A stretch of 64,000 nt of DNA, taken from assembly GCF_012395815.1 (NCBI RefSeq), contig NZ_JAAZQQ010000002.1, positions 186,001-250,000 on the forward strand, read 5' to 3'. The number at the start of each line of letters is the position of its first letter. The first letter of the stretch is position 1. A program made the position numbers and the translations under genes. Below, in pieces: positions 37,818-46,507 of the stretch. The notes beneath the pieces were generated by a model, which saw only the letters and a list, made by a program, of their open reading frames with translations, made no database searches and was not told the origin of the DNA. This stretch comes from Roseicyclus persicicus (GTDB taxonomy: Bacteria; Pseudomonadota; Alphaproteobacteria; Rhodobacterales; Rhodobacteraceae).

Positions 37818-38188
37818 TGTTTACTCTCCAGGTTCAGGTTCGAGCGGGGCGTGACGGTGTGGTGCGTGCCGCTCTGGTTGCGATGACCCTGTTTTGCCGG
37901 CCGATCAGGGCGGGAATGGGGCCGCGCCGGGAAATGTTTGCGATTTCTGTAAGGATGTTTCGGGGCGTTTGCCCTGCCGCCGGGCCTGTCCGACAGGCCC
38001 CGGGGCTGACCGGCGCGCGCGGGGGCCAGGCGCGCGGGCGGGCGGCGGAGACACGTCCGGGGCGCGAGCTGCGCCTGCGCCCGGGACGGCCGCGCCGCGG
38101 GGCGCGCGGGCGCATCCCGGACGCGAAAAGGCCGCGAGCGGTGCTCGCGGCCAATTCGTGAACTGGTGTTGGGCCAGCCCGTCCGGGA
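37818..38188. other. 371-bp region between two flp pilin genes
   Basis: The part next to the left gene (about 37818-37970) is a promoter and leader block that resembles the block upstream of the right gene (about 38432-38580), including the shared stretches gccgggaaatgtttg and aggcgggaat-like segments. The right part is very G/C-rich and ends in the terminator of the right pilin gene. I see no coding sequence in it. Confidence 0.6.
38130..38152 (-). terminator. Terminator hairpin after flp pilin gene (38189-38431)
   Basis: The stem ggccgcgag / ctcgcggcc with a 5-nt loop is followed on the minus strand by TTTTCGC. It lies 37 bp after the stop. It closely resembles the hairpin after the neighbouring copy, as expected from duplication. 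Confidence 0.8.
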
Positions 38189-38431
38189 TCAGTCGGCCAG
38201 CGTGTCGCCGCCACCGATGATCGCGGTGCCGAAGGCGGGGACGCCATCGGTGCCACCGGGGTTCTGGGCGCCCAGGGCGGTCTGGATTTCGCCCGAGAGG
38301 TCCTGCACACCGCCCGAGACGACGGCCATCACGGCCAGGCCCAGGCCCACGAGGGCGGCGGTCAGCACGACCCAGTCAACGGTCACGGCACCGGACTCGG
38401 ACTTGGCGAAGTTCTTGATCAGGTTGGTCAT
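38189..38431 (-). CDS. flp: Flp-type pilin, tandem copy C (first of the locus)
   Basis: The 80-residue prepilin shares 78 of 80 residues with copy B. The leader, the cleavage site after Gly14, the AVTVDW start of the mature helix and the IIGGGDTLAD tail are all present. The mature protein has no Cys. A ggagag Shine-Dalgarno sequence lies 7 nt before the ATG. It is the most upstream gene of the tad locus and diverges from a lytic transglycosylase gene across 252 bp. Confidence 0.94.
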   Translation of the reverse strand: MTNLIKNFAKSESGAVTVDWVVLTAALVGLGLAVMAVVSGGVQDLSGEIQTALGAQNPGGTDGVPAFGTAIIGGGDTLAD

Positions 38432-38683
38432 TTGTCTACTCTCCAGGTTTTGCGTTCTGCGTTTGCCTCACCGGTCTCTTGCGTGTCTGCGCCGGTTCGG
38501 ATGAGCCTGTTTTCCCCTCGGATCGGGGCGGGAATTGGGCTGCGCCGGGAAATGTTTGGGAATTGTGTGCGGAAGTTTCGGGGCAGATCGGCCGTCCGGG
38601 ATGTGCTATCTTGCGCCTCGCAGGCAGTCCGACACCAAGAAAACAAGGGCCCTGCGGGCAGGATCGAGCAGGCAGGCAGACGA

Positions 38684-39538
38684 ATGGGCATGTTATCCGC
38701 GCGGCTTGGCGCGATGTTTCTGGCCGTGACGCTGGGCGGCGGTGCCGCGGCGCAGGAGGCGGCCGCGCCCGGGGCGTCCCCGGGGATTCGCCGCGTCGTG
38801 GCCCCCACGGCGGGCCAGACCGGGCCGCGCATCACCATCCAGATCACCGCCGAGGAGCACGCGCGGAACACCACGCCGCCCGGGCCGCGGGCGGTGTCGC
38901 CCCTCACGCCCCCGCCCGACGACGCGCCACGGGCCGCGGCGACGGACACCGCGGCCTGGTTCTGGTCGGCGATCTCGCCCGCGCTGCCCGCCGATCCCGG
39001 GCGGTTCCACACCGCGCAGGAGCTGCTGGCCGCCGCCCCCGAGACCGCGGGCCTGCGCGTGCCGCGGCTGGCCACGCTGCACGGCATCGTCGAGCGCCAC
39101 GGCACCGAGATCCTGATGGCCAGCATCGGCACCGAGGTGTCGCCCGCGCTGGTGCTGGCGGTCATGGCCGTCGAATCGGCCGGCCGGGCCGAGGCGGTCA
39201 GTCACGCGGGCGCGCAGGGGCTGATGCAGCTGATCCCGGCCACGGCCGAGCGATTCGGGGTCGATGACCCCTTCGACCCGTCCCAGAACATCGCCGGCGG
39301 CGTCGCCTATCTCGACTGGCTGCTGGGCGAGTTCGGGGGCGACCCGCTGCTGGCGCTGGCCGGCTACAACGCGGGCGAGGGCGCGGTGCGGCAGGCCGGC
39401 GGCGTGCCGCCCTATGCCGAGACACGCGACTACGTGCCCAAGGTGCTGGCGACCTGGATGATGGCGCGCACCCTGTGCCGGACCCCGCCGGAACGGGTGT
39501 CGGACGGCTGCGTCTTCACGCCCATCGCGGTGAACTGA
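38684..39538 (+). CDS. Lytic transglycosylase (SLT domain), divergent from the pilin genes
   Basis: The 284-residue protein has an N-terminal hydrophobic signal (about 7-23, ARLGAMFLAVTLGGGAAAQ), a Pro/Ala-rich linker, and an SLT domain (about 145-260): the catalytic Glu in VMAVESAGRAEA, then GAQGLMQLIPATAERFG and LALAGYNAGEGAV. It would cut glycan strands in the periplasm. Its place beside the pilin genes suggests opening the cell wall for the pilus, which is an inference. A second ATG lies two codons later; aggcagg upstream fits either. Confidence 0.88.
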   Translation: MGMLSARLGAMFLAVTLGGGAAAQEAAAPGASPGIRRVVAPTAGQTGPRITIQITAEEHARNTTPPGPRAVSPLTPPPDDAPRAAATDTAAWFWSAISPALPADPGRFHTAQELLAAAPETAGLRVPRLATLHGIVERHGTEILMASIGTEVSPALVLAVMAVESAGRAEAVSHAGAQGLMQLIPATAERFGVDDPFDPSQNIAGGVAYLDWLLGEFGGDPLLALAGYNAGEGAVRQAGGVPPYAETRDYVPKVLATWMMARTLCRTPPERVSDGCVFTPIAVN

Positions 39539-39542
39539 CGGA

Positions 39543-39824
39543 TCAGTCGAACACGTCCGCCCATTCGGGGTGCCGCCGCGCCTGCGCCTTCACGAAGGGG
39601 CAGAGCGCCACGATCTTGACCCCCTCGGCGCGGGCGTCGGCCACGAGGCGCTCGACCAGCTGCCGGCCCGCGCCGGTGCCGCGCATCGCGTCGGGCACGC
39701 CGGTGTGGTCGGCGATGATGCGGGTCGGCGACAGGATGGAATAGGTCAGCTCGGCCTCGGCGCCGTCCGCGCGCAGGACGTAGCGGCCCTTGGTGCCGGT
39801 GATCTCGCGCGCGATCTCGGTCAT
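39543..39824 (-). CDS. Small GNAT-like N-acetyltransferase (YjdJ type)
   Basis: The 93-residue protein is the short acetyltransferase fold of COG2388: a beta sheet (GRYVLRADGAEAELTYSIL), the acetyl-CoA loop IADHTGVPDAMRGTGAGRQLVERLVADA (with R-G-T-G-x-G) and the ending IVALCPFVKAQARRHPEW. The substrate is unknown. Its ATG overlaps the stop of the thioesterase gene (ATGA). It is the last gene of the minus-strand unit that begins at the CoA-transferase genes. Confidence 0.85.
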   Translation of the reverse strand: MTEIAREITGTKGRYVLRADGAEAELTYSILSPTRIIADHTGVPDAMRGTGAGRQLVERLVADARAEGVKIVALCPFVKAQARRHPEWADVFD

Positions 39825-40205
39825 GCGGGGGTCTCCGGGGGCAGGGGGCGGGTCACACCCGATTCGGCGATGGCGACGAAGGTGAAGTCGCCCTCGGTCA
39901 CCAGCATCTGCTGGCCGGTGCGCTGGCGGCGCACCCAGGCCTCGACATGCATGGTGATCGAGGTGCGCCCGGTCCGTGTCACCTGGGTGAACACGCTGAA
40001 CAGGTCGCCCACCAGCACCGGCGCGTGGAACCGCAGCGCCTCGATGGCGACGGTGGCGCAGCGGCCCTGCGCGCGGTCGGTCGCGGTGACGCCGGCGGCG
40101 ATGTCCATCTGGCTGACGACCCAGCCGCCGAACACGTCGCCGCCCGAGTTGGTGTCGCCCGGCATCGGCACGGTCTGCAACGTCAGGGTGCCCGCCGGGC
40201 GGCGC

Positions 40206-40213
<8 letters not shown>
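39821..40213 (-). CDS. YciA-type acyl-CoA thioesterase
   Basis: The 130-residue hotdog protein has the YciA signature: [24 protein letters not shown] with the catalytic Asp and Gly-rich helix, then [21 protein letters not shown]. It should hydrolyse acyl-CoA esters in the cytosol. The start is a TTG at 40213, 6 nt after GAGG and inside the scoB reading frame (8-bp overlap); no in-frame ATG preserves the domain. It is translationally linked to both neighbours. Confidence 0.85.
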
Positions 40214-40829
<616 letters not shown>

Positions 40830-40834
40830 GGGCG

Positions 40835-41641
40835 TCACTCCTTGGTATCCGGGGTCGGGAATTCTGTCGCGGCAAGGGCTAGCGCAAAGGCGCGGAAAAG
40901 CGAAGCGCCAAACGCCGCGTTCATGTGCCGGTGATCGTCAAGAATGCGGCCCTCGGCGCGGAAATCCATCGCGCCCACCGCGTAGGCGGGCTTGGTCAGG
41001 AACGGCGCCGCCACGGTCTCCTCGGGCTGCGGCACGAAGGTGATGCCGCGCCGCGCCAGCGCGTGGGTCAGCGCCGCGCGGTAGAGCGTGTGGACGCGCC
41101 CGATCTCGGGCGCGCGGGCGGCCGAGGCATAGGGTTCCTGCCGGTGCGGCCCGGTGCGGGTGACGGCGACAGACGGGTAGGGGGCCAGCGCGGCATAGAG
41201 GGGCGCGACGCCGCGGAACTGCCGCGCGAGGAGGTCGACGCGGTCGGCGATGGCGGTCTCCATCGCGGCCTGGAAGCAGGCGGCCGAGATCAGCGGCAGG
41301 TCGCGCCGCGTCGGCCAGTCGACCACGTCGCAGCGGGCCGCGAGGAACAGGGTCTGCGCCATGCCCAGCGTGTCCGAGATGACGAAGGTCGCGTCGATTT
41401 CGGTCAGGTCCAGCGCCTCGGTGCCGTTGATCCGCGCGGCGAGGCGGGCGGTCTCGGCGTCGCCGGGGGCGGGGCGGAACCGCCCCTCGGCATCCACCGC
41501 GGCCTCGGCGAACTTGCCGCCGGGCAGGCCGTAGAAGGTCACGGCGAGGTCGGGAAACTCGGCCGCGATGGTGTCGGCGGCGTATTTCAGCGCGCCGGTG
41601 TTCGAGGTTCCGACGACGGCGATCCGGCGCGGCGCGGTCAT
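40835..41641 (-). CDS. SGNH-hydrolase-like protein of unknown function
   Basis: The 268-residue protein opens with [19 protein letters not shown], a beta strand followed by a Ser in a nucleophile-like turn, and ends with [15 protein letters not shown], an Asp-x-x-His arrangement like block V of SGNH/GDSL enzymes. The middle ([19 protein letters not shown]) is not familiar to me. I infer a hydrolase-like fold, acting on an unknown ester or glycan. It overlaps the stop of the GSCFA gene by 4 bp and ends 5 bp before scoB, so it is cotranscribed with both. Confidence 0.65.
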   Translation of the reverse strand: MTAPRRIAVVGTSNTGALKYAADTIAAEFPDLAVTFYGLPGGKFAEAAVDAEGRFRPAPGDAETARLAARINGTEALDLTEIDATFVISDTLGMAQTLFLAARCDVVDWPTRRDLPLISAACFQAAMETAIADRVDLLARQFRGVAPLYAALAPYPSVAVTRTGPHRQEPYASAARAPEIGRVHTLYRAALTHALARRGITFVPQPEETVAAPFLTKPAYAVGAMDFRAEGRILDDHRHMNAAFGASLFRAFALALAATEFPTPDTKE

Positions 41642-42684
41642 GGGCGGAAGGCATCCAGCAGGATGTCCTCGCAGATCGCCGCGTCGGCGGCGTCCGGCGT
41701 CCCGGCGGGTGCCCCGGCCTCGGGCAGCGGCGCAAGGCCGTGGGCGGCGAGGAACAGGCCCATGATCCCCTCCACCACCTCGGGCCGCACGCTGCGCAGG
41801 TCGCCCGTGAAGGCGCCCGACGGGTGGGCGGGCGACATGACCAGCTCGTAGGAGGGGAAGTAGTCGATCCGCTCCGAGCTGTCGCGGAGGATGTCGCAGA
41901 CCACCCGCAGCACGGCCTTGGACCGCGCCGTGGCGGTCAGCACGTGGTCGTCGGTGGCCGTCGCGGCCAGCGGCACCGGCGACACCGTCAGGAGCCAGCG
42001 CAGATCCGGGTTCACCTGCGCGAGCAGCCCCTCCAGCGCCGTGAAATCCTCCAGCACCTCGGCCACGCCGTGGTTGCGGAACGCGATGGTGTCGGGGTCC
42101 CACGCCCCCGCGATGGTGCCGGGGGCGGTGGGGTAGACGGTGCCGGTCTCGCGGTGCTCCCAGGCTTCGGTCAGGCCCAGGGTAAAGACGATCACCTCGG
42201 CCTCGCGCAGCGCGCCGGCCAGCGCGGCAAGGTGCTGGGCGCGCATCTCGGCGACCTGCTCGGGCGACGCCAGCCCCTCGGGCTCCACCCCGGGGCGCAG
42301 CGCGTCCCAGTGGCGGCCGTCCTTTTCCCAGACGGGCAGGGCGGGGGTGCGCAGGCCCAGCACCTCCTCGACCAGCTGGCGGAACTGCCGCACCGTGTAG
42401 ATGTTGCCGAAGCGCGCCGCGTAGACGCCGTAGCCGAAGCGCCGCGCCACCTCGGGCGGCATCCCGCGCGGGGCGGGCTCGGCGTCGATCACCTTGAGCC
42501 CCGCGCCCTTCAGCGCCGCGCCGACATGGCTTGCGAAACAGGAGCCCGCGGTAAAGACGCGGGTCTCGGGCGTGATCGGAAAGCGCGGGCGGTAGAGGTC
42601 GGGCAGGTCGAGGGGCCCCACCCCGGCCACGCCCCCGCGCCAGAAGGCACGCTGGGGCCGGCCGCTGTAGGGGGAGGCGCCCAC
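41638..42684 (-). CDS. GSCFA-domain protein
   Basis: The family name motif appears as TAGSCFASHVG at about residues 46-56, followed by FGNIYTVRQFRQLVEEVLG, VFTLGLTEAWEHRETGTVYP and LLTVSPVPLAATATDDHV, all typical of GSCFA proteins of the SGNH superfamily. The 348-residue length is normal. The function of the family is poorly known and may involve polysaccharide or ester processing. The start is a GTG at 42684, 4 bp after the scoA stop; the SGNH-like gene overlaps its stop. Both lie inside the CoA-transferase operon. Confidence 0.88.
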   Translation of the reverse strand: MGASPYSGRPQRAFWRGGVAGVGPLDLPDLYRPRFPITPETRVFTAGSCFASHVGAALKGAGLKVIDAEPAPRGMPPEVARRFGYGVYAARFGNIYTVRQFRQLVEEVLGLRTPALPVWEKDGRHWDALRPGVEPEGLASPEQVAEMRAQHLAALAGALREAEVIVFTLGLTEAWEHRETGTVYPTAPGTIAGAWDPDTIAFRNHGVAEVLEDFTALEGLLAQVNPDLRWLLTVSPVPLAATATDDHVLTATARSKAVLRVVCDILRDSSERIDYFPSYELVMSPAHPSGAFTGDLRSVRPEVVEGIMGLFLAAHGLAPLPEAGAPAGTPDAADAAICEDILLDAFRP

Positions 42685-42688
42685 GGGC

Positions 42689-43390
42689 TCAGGCGGCGCG
42701 CGGCCGCGTGGTGCGCTGCTCGATGCGCTTCTCGTGCTCGCCCTGGATCAGGCGGTGCACGTAGATGCCCGGCAGGTGGATGGTGTCGGGGTCGAGGCTG
42801 CCGGTCGGGACGATCTCCTCCACCTCCATGATGCAGACCTTGCCGCACATGGCCGCCGGCGGGTTGAAGTTGCGGGCAGTCTTGCGGAACACCGCGTTGC
42901 CGGTCTCGTCGGCCTTCCACGCCTTGACGATGGACAGGTCGGCGAAGATGCCCCGCTCGAGGATGTAGGTCTGCCCGTCGAAGTCCTTGTGCTCCTTGCC
43001 CTCGGCGATGACGGTGCCGACGCCGGTCTTGGTGTAGAAGCCGGGGATGCCCGCGCCGCCCGCGCGCATGCGCTCGGCCAGCGTGCCCTGCGGGTTGAAC
43101 TCCAGCTCCAGCTCGCCCGACAGGTACTGGCGCATGAATTCCGCGTTCTCGCCCACGTAGGACGACATCATCTTCTTCACCTGCCGGGTCGCCAGCAGCT
43201 TGCCGAGGCCGAAGCCGTCGATGCCGGCGTTGTTCGAGGCGACGGTCAGGTCCTTGACGCCCGACTCGACGATGCCCTCGATCAGCAGCTCGGGGATGCC
43301 GCAGAGGCCGAAGCCCCCCGAGGCGATCAACATGCCGTCGAACAGAACCCCGTCGAGCGCCTCTTTCGCCGAGCCGTAGACCTTTTTCAT
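42689..43390 (-). CDS. scoA: 3-oxoacid CoA-transferase, subunit A
   Basis: The alpha subunit binds CoA. The 233-residue protein starts MKKVYGSAKEAL and has the signature GGFGLCGIPELLI (about 26-38), SNNAGIDGFGLGKLL and GKEHKDFDGQTYILE. Together with subunit B it would transfer CoA from succinyl-CoA to a 3-oxoacid, as in ketone-body or polyhydroxybutyrate use. The gene heads the minus-strand unit; its downstream neighbour is the GSCFA gene rather than scoB. Confidence 0.95.
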   Translation of the reverse strand: MKKVYGSAKEALDGVLFDGMLIASGGFGLCGIPELLIEGIVESGVKDLTVASNNAGIDGFGLGKLLATRQVKKMMSSYVGENAEFMRQYLSGELELEFNPQGTLAERMRAGGAGIPGFYTKTGVGTVIAEGKEHKDFDGQTYILERGIFADLSIVKAWKADETGNAVFRKTARNFNPPAAMCGKVCIMEVEEIVPTGSLDPDTIHLPGIYVHRLIQGEHEKRIEQRTTRPRAA

Positions 43391-43474
43391 CTGGGCGATC
43401 CTCTGCTTGTCCGATGTTGGGCCGCAACCTGCCGTCCGGGGCGGGCGAAGTCAACGCGGCCCGCGGTGCGGCGC

Positions 43475-44581
43475 TCAGGGGTCGAGCGCGGCCTCCATCT
43501 CGGCCAGAAGGGTCGAGCAATAGGCCTCGAAACGCGGCCCGGGCTGCTGGCTGTCGAGCCGTTCCTTCAGCGGGTCTGGGGCGGTGATGTCGCTGCCCGA
43601 CAGCGCCTCGAGCACCGCGTGGCCGCAGAACGGCACATGCGCCTCGGAATAGCCGCCCTCGTGGGTCAGCACGAGCTTGCCTTCGCACAGGTCGCCGGCG
43701 GCCTCCATCGTCATCTCGGTCAGCGCGCGGAAGGTGTCGGACCCCGCCATCATGCGGCCCAGCGGGTCGACCCCCGAGGCGTCGAAGCCGCAGGCGACCA
43801 CGATCGCGTCGGGCTGGAACGCGTAGAGCTGCGGGATCACCAGCCGCTCGAACGCCTCGAGATAGGTCGCGTGCCCCCCGCCCGGCGGCAGCGGGATGTT
43901 GAGGTTGCAGCCCGCGCCCGCGCCCGCGCCGCGGTCCTCGAAATCGCCCGAGTCGCGGGGGTAGTTGCGTTCCTGGTGGATCGAGATCGTCAGCGTGTCG
44001 GGCCGCTCGTAGTAGATCGCCTCGGTGCCGTTGCCGTGGTGCACGTCCCAGTCGATGACCGCAACCCGGTCGGTCAGCCCCGCGGCCCGGGCCGATTCCA
44101 GCGCGATGGCGATGTTGTTCAACAGGCAGAAGCCGTTGGGGAAATCCGGCAGGCAATGGTGCCCCGGCGGGCGCGACAGGGCATAGGCGTTGTCGAGCCG
44201 CCCCTGCAGCACGTCGAACAGCGCCGCCTTGGTCAGCCCCGCCGACAGCGCCGCGATCTCGAAGCCGTCGGGGCCGAAGGGGGTGCGCAGGCCGAGCTCG
44301 CCCCCGCCCTCGGCGCTTTTCTGGCGGAACAGGTCGATGTAGCTCCGGGGATGGATGCGCAGCAGGTCCTCCTCGGTCGCGGGCTGCGCGCTGGGCGTGG
44401 CCAGTTCGGCCATCAGCCCGGTCACCTCGACGAGGTTCTTGAAGCGCCGCTTGGTCTCGGGGTTCTCGGGCAGGCCGCCGGCCGCCGGGGGCTGCATCAG
44501 CCCGCCGACCCGGACCAGAAAGCTGTAGTTGCCGCCCGAATGCCAGAAGCAGCGCTCGTTGACGTAGAACCCGGTCGCCAT
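43475..44581 (-). CDS. Histone-deacetylase-family hydrolase (class II, acetylpolyamine-type)
   Basis: This zinc hydrolase would remove acetyl groups from polyamines or similar amides in the cytosol. The 368-residue protein keeps the active site: His141-His142 in RPPGHHCLP, zinc ligands Asp179 and His181 in DWDVHHGNGT, and Asp267 in ACGFDASGVDPLG. The ATG at 44581 follows gggagg. The natural substrate cannot be read off. It is separated from scoA by 84 bp on the same strand and diverges from the 44683 gene. Confidence 0.9.
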   Translation of the reverse strand: MATGFYVNERCFWHSGGNYSFLVRVGGLMQPPAAGGLPENPETKRRFKNLVEVTGLMAELATPSAQPATEEDLLRIHPRSYIDLFRQKSAEGGGELGLRTPFGPDGFEIAALSAGLTKAALFDVLQGRLDNAYALSRPPGHHCLPDFPNGFCLLNNIAIALESARAAGLTDRVAVIDWDVHHGNGTEAIYYERPDTLTISIHQERNYPRDSGDFEDRGAGAGAGCNLNIPLPPGGGHATYLEAFERLVIPQLYAFQPDAIVVACGFDASGVDPLGRMMAGSDTFRALTEMTMEAAGDLCEGKLVLTHEGGYSEAHVPFCGHAVLEALSGSDITAPDPLKERLDSQQPGPRFEAYCSTLLAEMEAALDP

Positions 44582-44682
44582 CTGGCCCTCCCCGTCCCGT
44601 TCGGCCACAGTATGGCGGGCGCCGCAGGGCGCTGTCCATGGCCGATGCGGGGGTGTGGACAGGTCTGGGGAAAGGTTGCGGA

Positions 44683-44940
44683 ATGAAAAGGGATCTGCCG
44701 GATCTCAGCGCGCTTGCCGTGCCCGGCGCGGTGTTCCTGATACGCGCCACCCCCAAGGCCTCGCGCGACCGGATCGAGCCCGGCACGCCCCTCCGCATCC
44801 ATGTCACCGCCCCCGCCGACAAGGGCGCGGCCAATGCCGCGATCCTCGCGCTGATGGCCGAGGCGCTGGGCGTGTCAAAGTCGCGGTTGACGTTGATCCG
44901 GGGCGCGACGGGCCGCGACAAGGCCATCCGGCTCGACTAG
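44683..44940 (+). CDS. DUF167 (YggU-type) small protein
   Basis: The 85-residue protein has the DUF167 core: FLIRATPKASRDRIE, then LRIHVTAPADKGAANAAILALMAEALGVSKSRLTLIRGATGRDK (read in parts), where the A-D-K-G-x-A-N pattern is diagnostic. Function is not established. The ATG at 44683 leaves a short N-terminus (MKRDLPDLSAL); an ATG 15 codons upstream has a weaker site. Its TAG stop lies in a CTAG shared with the convergent gene. Confidence 0.88.
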   Translation: MKRDLPDLSALAVPGAVFLIRATPKASRDRIEPGTPLRIHVTAPADKGAANAAILALMAEALGVSKSRLTLIRGATGRDKAIRLD

Positions 44941-45179
44941 TCGCCGCGCTCCAGCCGGTAGACCCCTTCGGGCAGATCCAGCGCCGCGGCGAGGTCGCGC
45001 AGCTGCGCCATCGACAGCGTCACCACCTGCTCGCGGTCGGTGCGGGCGTCGTACTGGGTGACGGTGACGCATTCGGCGAAGGCCGCGATGGTCACGTCTT
45101 CCTGCAGGGGTTGCCCGGCCTCGCCGTCGTCGACGAGGGTGATCACGGTCGCGTCGAACTCGTGCTCGATGGTGAACAT
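44937..45179 (-). CDS. Small acidic protein of unknown function
   Basis: The 80-residue product is acidic and beta-rich at the start (MFTIEHEFDATVITLVDDG), then has a short helix (TLSMAQLRDLAAALDLPEGVYRLE). It has no signal peptide and one Cys. I do not recognise the family. The stop TAG is read from the same CTAG as the convergent DUF167 gene. The upstream DUF393 gene ends 10 bp before its start on the minus strand, so they are cotranscribed. Confidence 0.7.
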   Translation of the reverse strand: MFTIEHEFDATVITLVDDGEAGQPLQEDVTIAAFAECVTVTQYDARTDREQVVTLSMAQLRDLAAALDLPEGVYRLERGD

Positions 45180-45189
45180 GGGGCCGAGC

Positions 45190-45582
45190 CTAGGCCCCGC
45201 CGCCCGTCCCCGCAAGCCCACGCGCCTCGCGCCGCATCTGGCGGCGGTAGAGCCAGGGCGCCGCGACCCGGTTGTACAGCAGGTCGGCCACCCCCCGCAC
45301 CCCCGGCAGCATCACCAGCCGCGCCAGCCACCCCATGCCGGGCAGCGCCGCCCAGATGGCCGCGAAGGCCGGGATGCCGCTCACGATGGTCCCGTCGGGC
45401 AGGGCCGCGTGCATCCGGCGCCTGGCCTGGTCGGGGGTCAGACGCCAGCCGCCCAGGTCGGCGCGGTTCAGGTCCTCGAACACCAGCGCGGCGCCCGTCG
45501 TCTCGGCGCGGCGGCGGTAATGGGCGATCTCGGCCCGGCAGATCGGGCAGCGGTCGTTGTAGAGGATGCGGGTCTGGCTCAT
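45190..45582 (-). CDS. DUF393 / DCC-family thiol-disulfide oxidoreductase-like protein
   Basis: The 130-residue protein has the family start ILYNDRCPICRAEIAHYRR with Cys12 and Cys15 in CPIC, similar to a thioredoxin active site. A conserved RRRMHAALPDGTIVSGIPAFAAIW follows (read in parts), with a hydrophobic stretch near 85-105. The redox partner is unknown. The ATG at 45582 matches the family N-terminus. It diverges from a lipoprotein metalloprotease gene. Confidence 0.85.
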   Translation of the reverse strand: MSQTRILYNDRCPICRAEIAHYRRRAETTGAALVFEDLNRADLGGWRLTPDQARRRMHAALPDGTIVSGIPAFAAIWAALPGMGWLARLVMLPGVRGVADLLYNRVAAPWLYRRQMRREARGLAGTGGGA

Positions 45583-45704
45583 GCCATGGCACCTATGCGG
45601 CGGTGACCCGCCGTCAACCGCGACGCCGCGCCACAAGCCCGTGATCGGGGCTGGACCCCGCCGGCCGCGCCTCTACGGTCCGCCCGAGCAGACAAGAGGG
45701 CCCC

Positions 45705-46421
45705 ATGCGCCTCCCCGCCCTGATTCTCGTGGCCGCCGCCGCCCTGTCGGCCTGCGTCCCGGCCCTGTCCCCGCCGCCGCCCGGCCCGCCCAGCGAGGCG
45801 GAGCTGGCCGCCCGCGCCCGGCAGGCGGTGCGCAACTTCGACGAGGTGGTGGCCCGGGTGGAACCGGTGGCCGAACAGGTCTGCCGCGAGGAAACCCCCG
45901 ACCAGCCGTGCGATTTCGCCATCTACGTCGACCGGGCGCCGGAAAGCGGGGTGAACGCCTTCCACCTGATCGACCCCAACGGGCAGCCGGCCATCATCTT
46001 TACCCTCGGCCTGATCGCGGTGGCGCGGAACACCGACGAGCTGGCCTTCATCATGGGCCACGAGGCCGGCCACCACATCGCCCGCCACATCCCGCAGGCG
46101 CAGGCCCGCGCGGCCGAGGGCGCCCGCGTTTTCGCGGAACTGGCCCGCTCGGGCGGCGCCAGCGCCGCCGAGATCGGCGAGGCCGCCCAGATCGGCGCCT
46201 TCGTCGCCAGCCGCGAGTTCGGCCAGCAGGCCGAGCTGGAGGCCGACGCAGTCGGCACGATCATCGCCGTCCGCGCCGGCTACGACCCGCTGGTGGGCGC
46301 CGAGTTCTTCACCCGCATCCCCGACCCGGCGCGCGAGTTCCTGTCGACGCACCCGCCGAACGCCGCCCGGATCGAGGTCGTCCGCCGCACCCTCCGCGCG
46401 CTCGCCGCCCCCGGCACTTGA
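45705..46421 (+). CDS. M48-family zinc metalloprotease lipoprotein
   Basis: The 238-residue protein has a lipoprotein signal (lipobox LSAC, Cys17), a Pro-rich linker, and an M48 catalytic domain with the zinc motif HEAGHH (about residues 119-124) and the third ligand Glu in QQAELEADAVG. It likely acts in the periplasm in protein quality control, like YcaL/LoiP proteases. It is shorter than BepA because the TPR domain is missing. The ATG at 45705 begins the signal. An FNR-type box overlaps its stop codon. Confidence 0.9.
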   Translation: MRLPALILVAAAALSACVPALSPPPPGPPSEAELAARARQAVRNFDEVVARVEPVAEQVCREETPDQPCDFAIYVDRAPESGVNAFHLIDPNGQPAIIFTLGLIAVARNTDELAFIMGHEAGHHIARHIPQAQARAAEGARVFAELARSGGASAAEIGEAAQIGAFVASREFGQQAELEADAVGTIIAVRAGYDPLVGAEFFTRIPDPAREFLSTHPPNAARIEVVRRTLRALAAPGT

Positions 46422-46431
46422 TCTGCGTCAA
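46418..46431. promoter_or_regulatory. FNR/FnrL-type box before the DUF6455 pair
   Basis: The sequence is TTGAT-CTGC-GTCAA, one mismatch from TTGAT-N4-ATCAA and of the form used by FnrL and Dnr in Rhodobacteraceae. It overlaps the stop codon of the metalloprotease gene. Its centre lies 83 bp before the first DUF6455 start. A poor -10-like TAGCGT at 46453-46458 sits where a class II promoter would have it. Confidence 0.6.
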
Positions 46432-46507
46432 GGCGCCCCTTGGCGGCCCGCGTAGCGTGGGGGTCGGGAAGGGAGCCCTTGGCACCGACAACAGAGGGGA
46501 TGCGCCC

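Noticed and set aside
37893-38580. Sigma-54 promoters in front of the duplicated pilin genes
   Set aside because: The shared upstream blocks contain GGCGC and TTCC elements, but not the TGGCAC-N5-TTGC pattern at the right spacing.
37322-38683. CtrA boxes (TTAA-N7-TTAA) in the pilin promoters
   Set aside because: No TTAA pair at this spacing is visible in the pilin upstream regions.
43391-43474. Further copy of the palindrome arrays in other intergenic gaps
   Set aside because: I read this and the other short gaps for dyads centred on CTGCAG or TTGCAA and saw no further array beyond the two reported.
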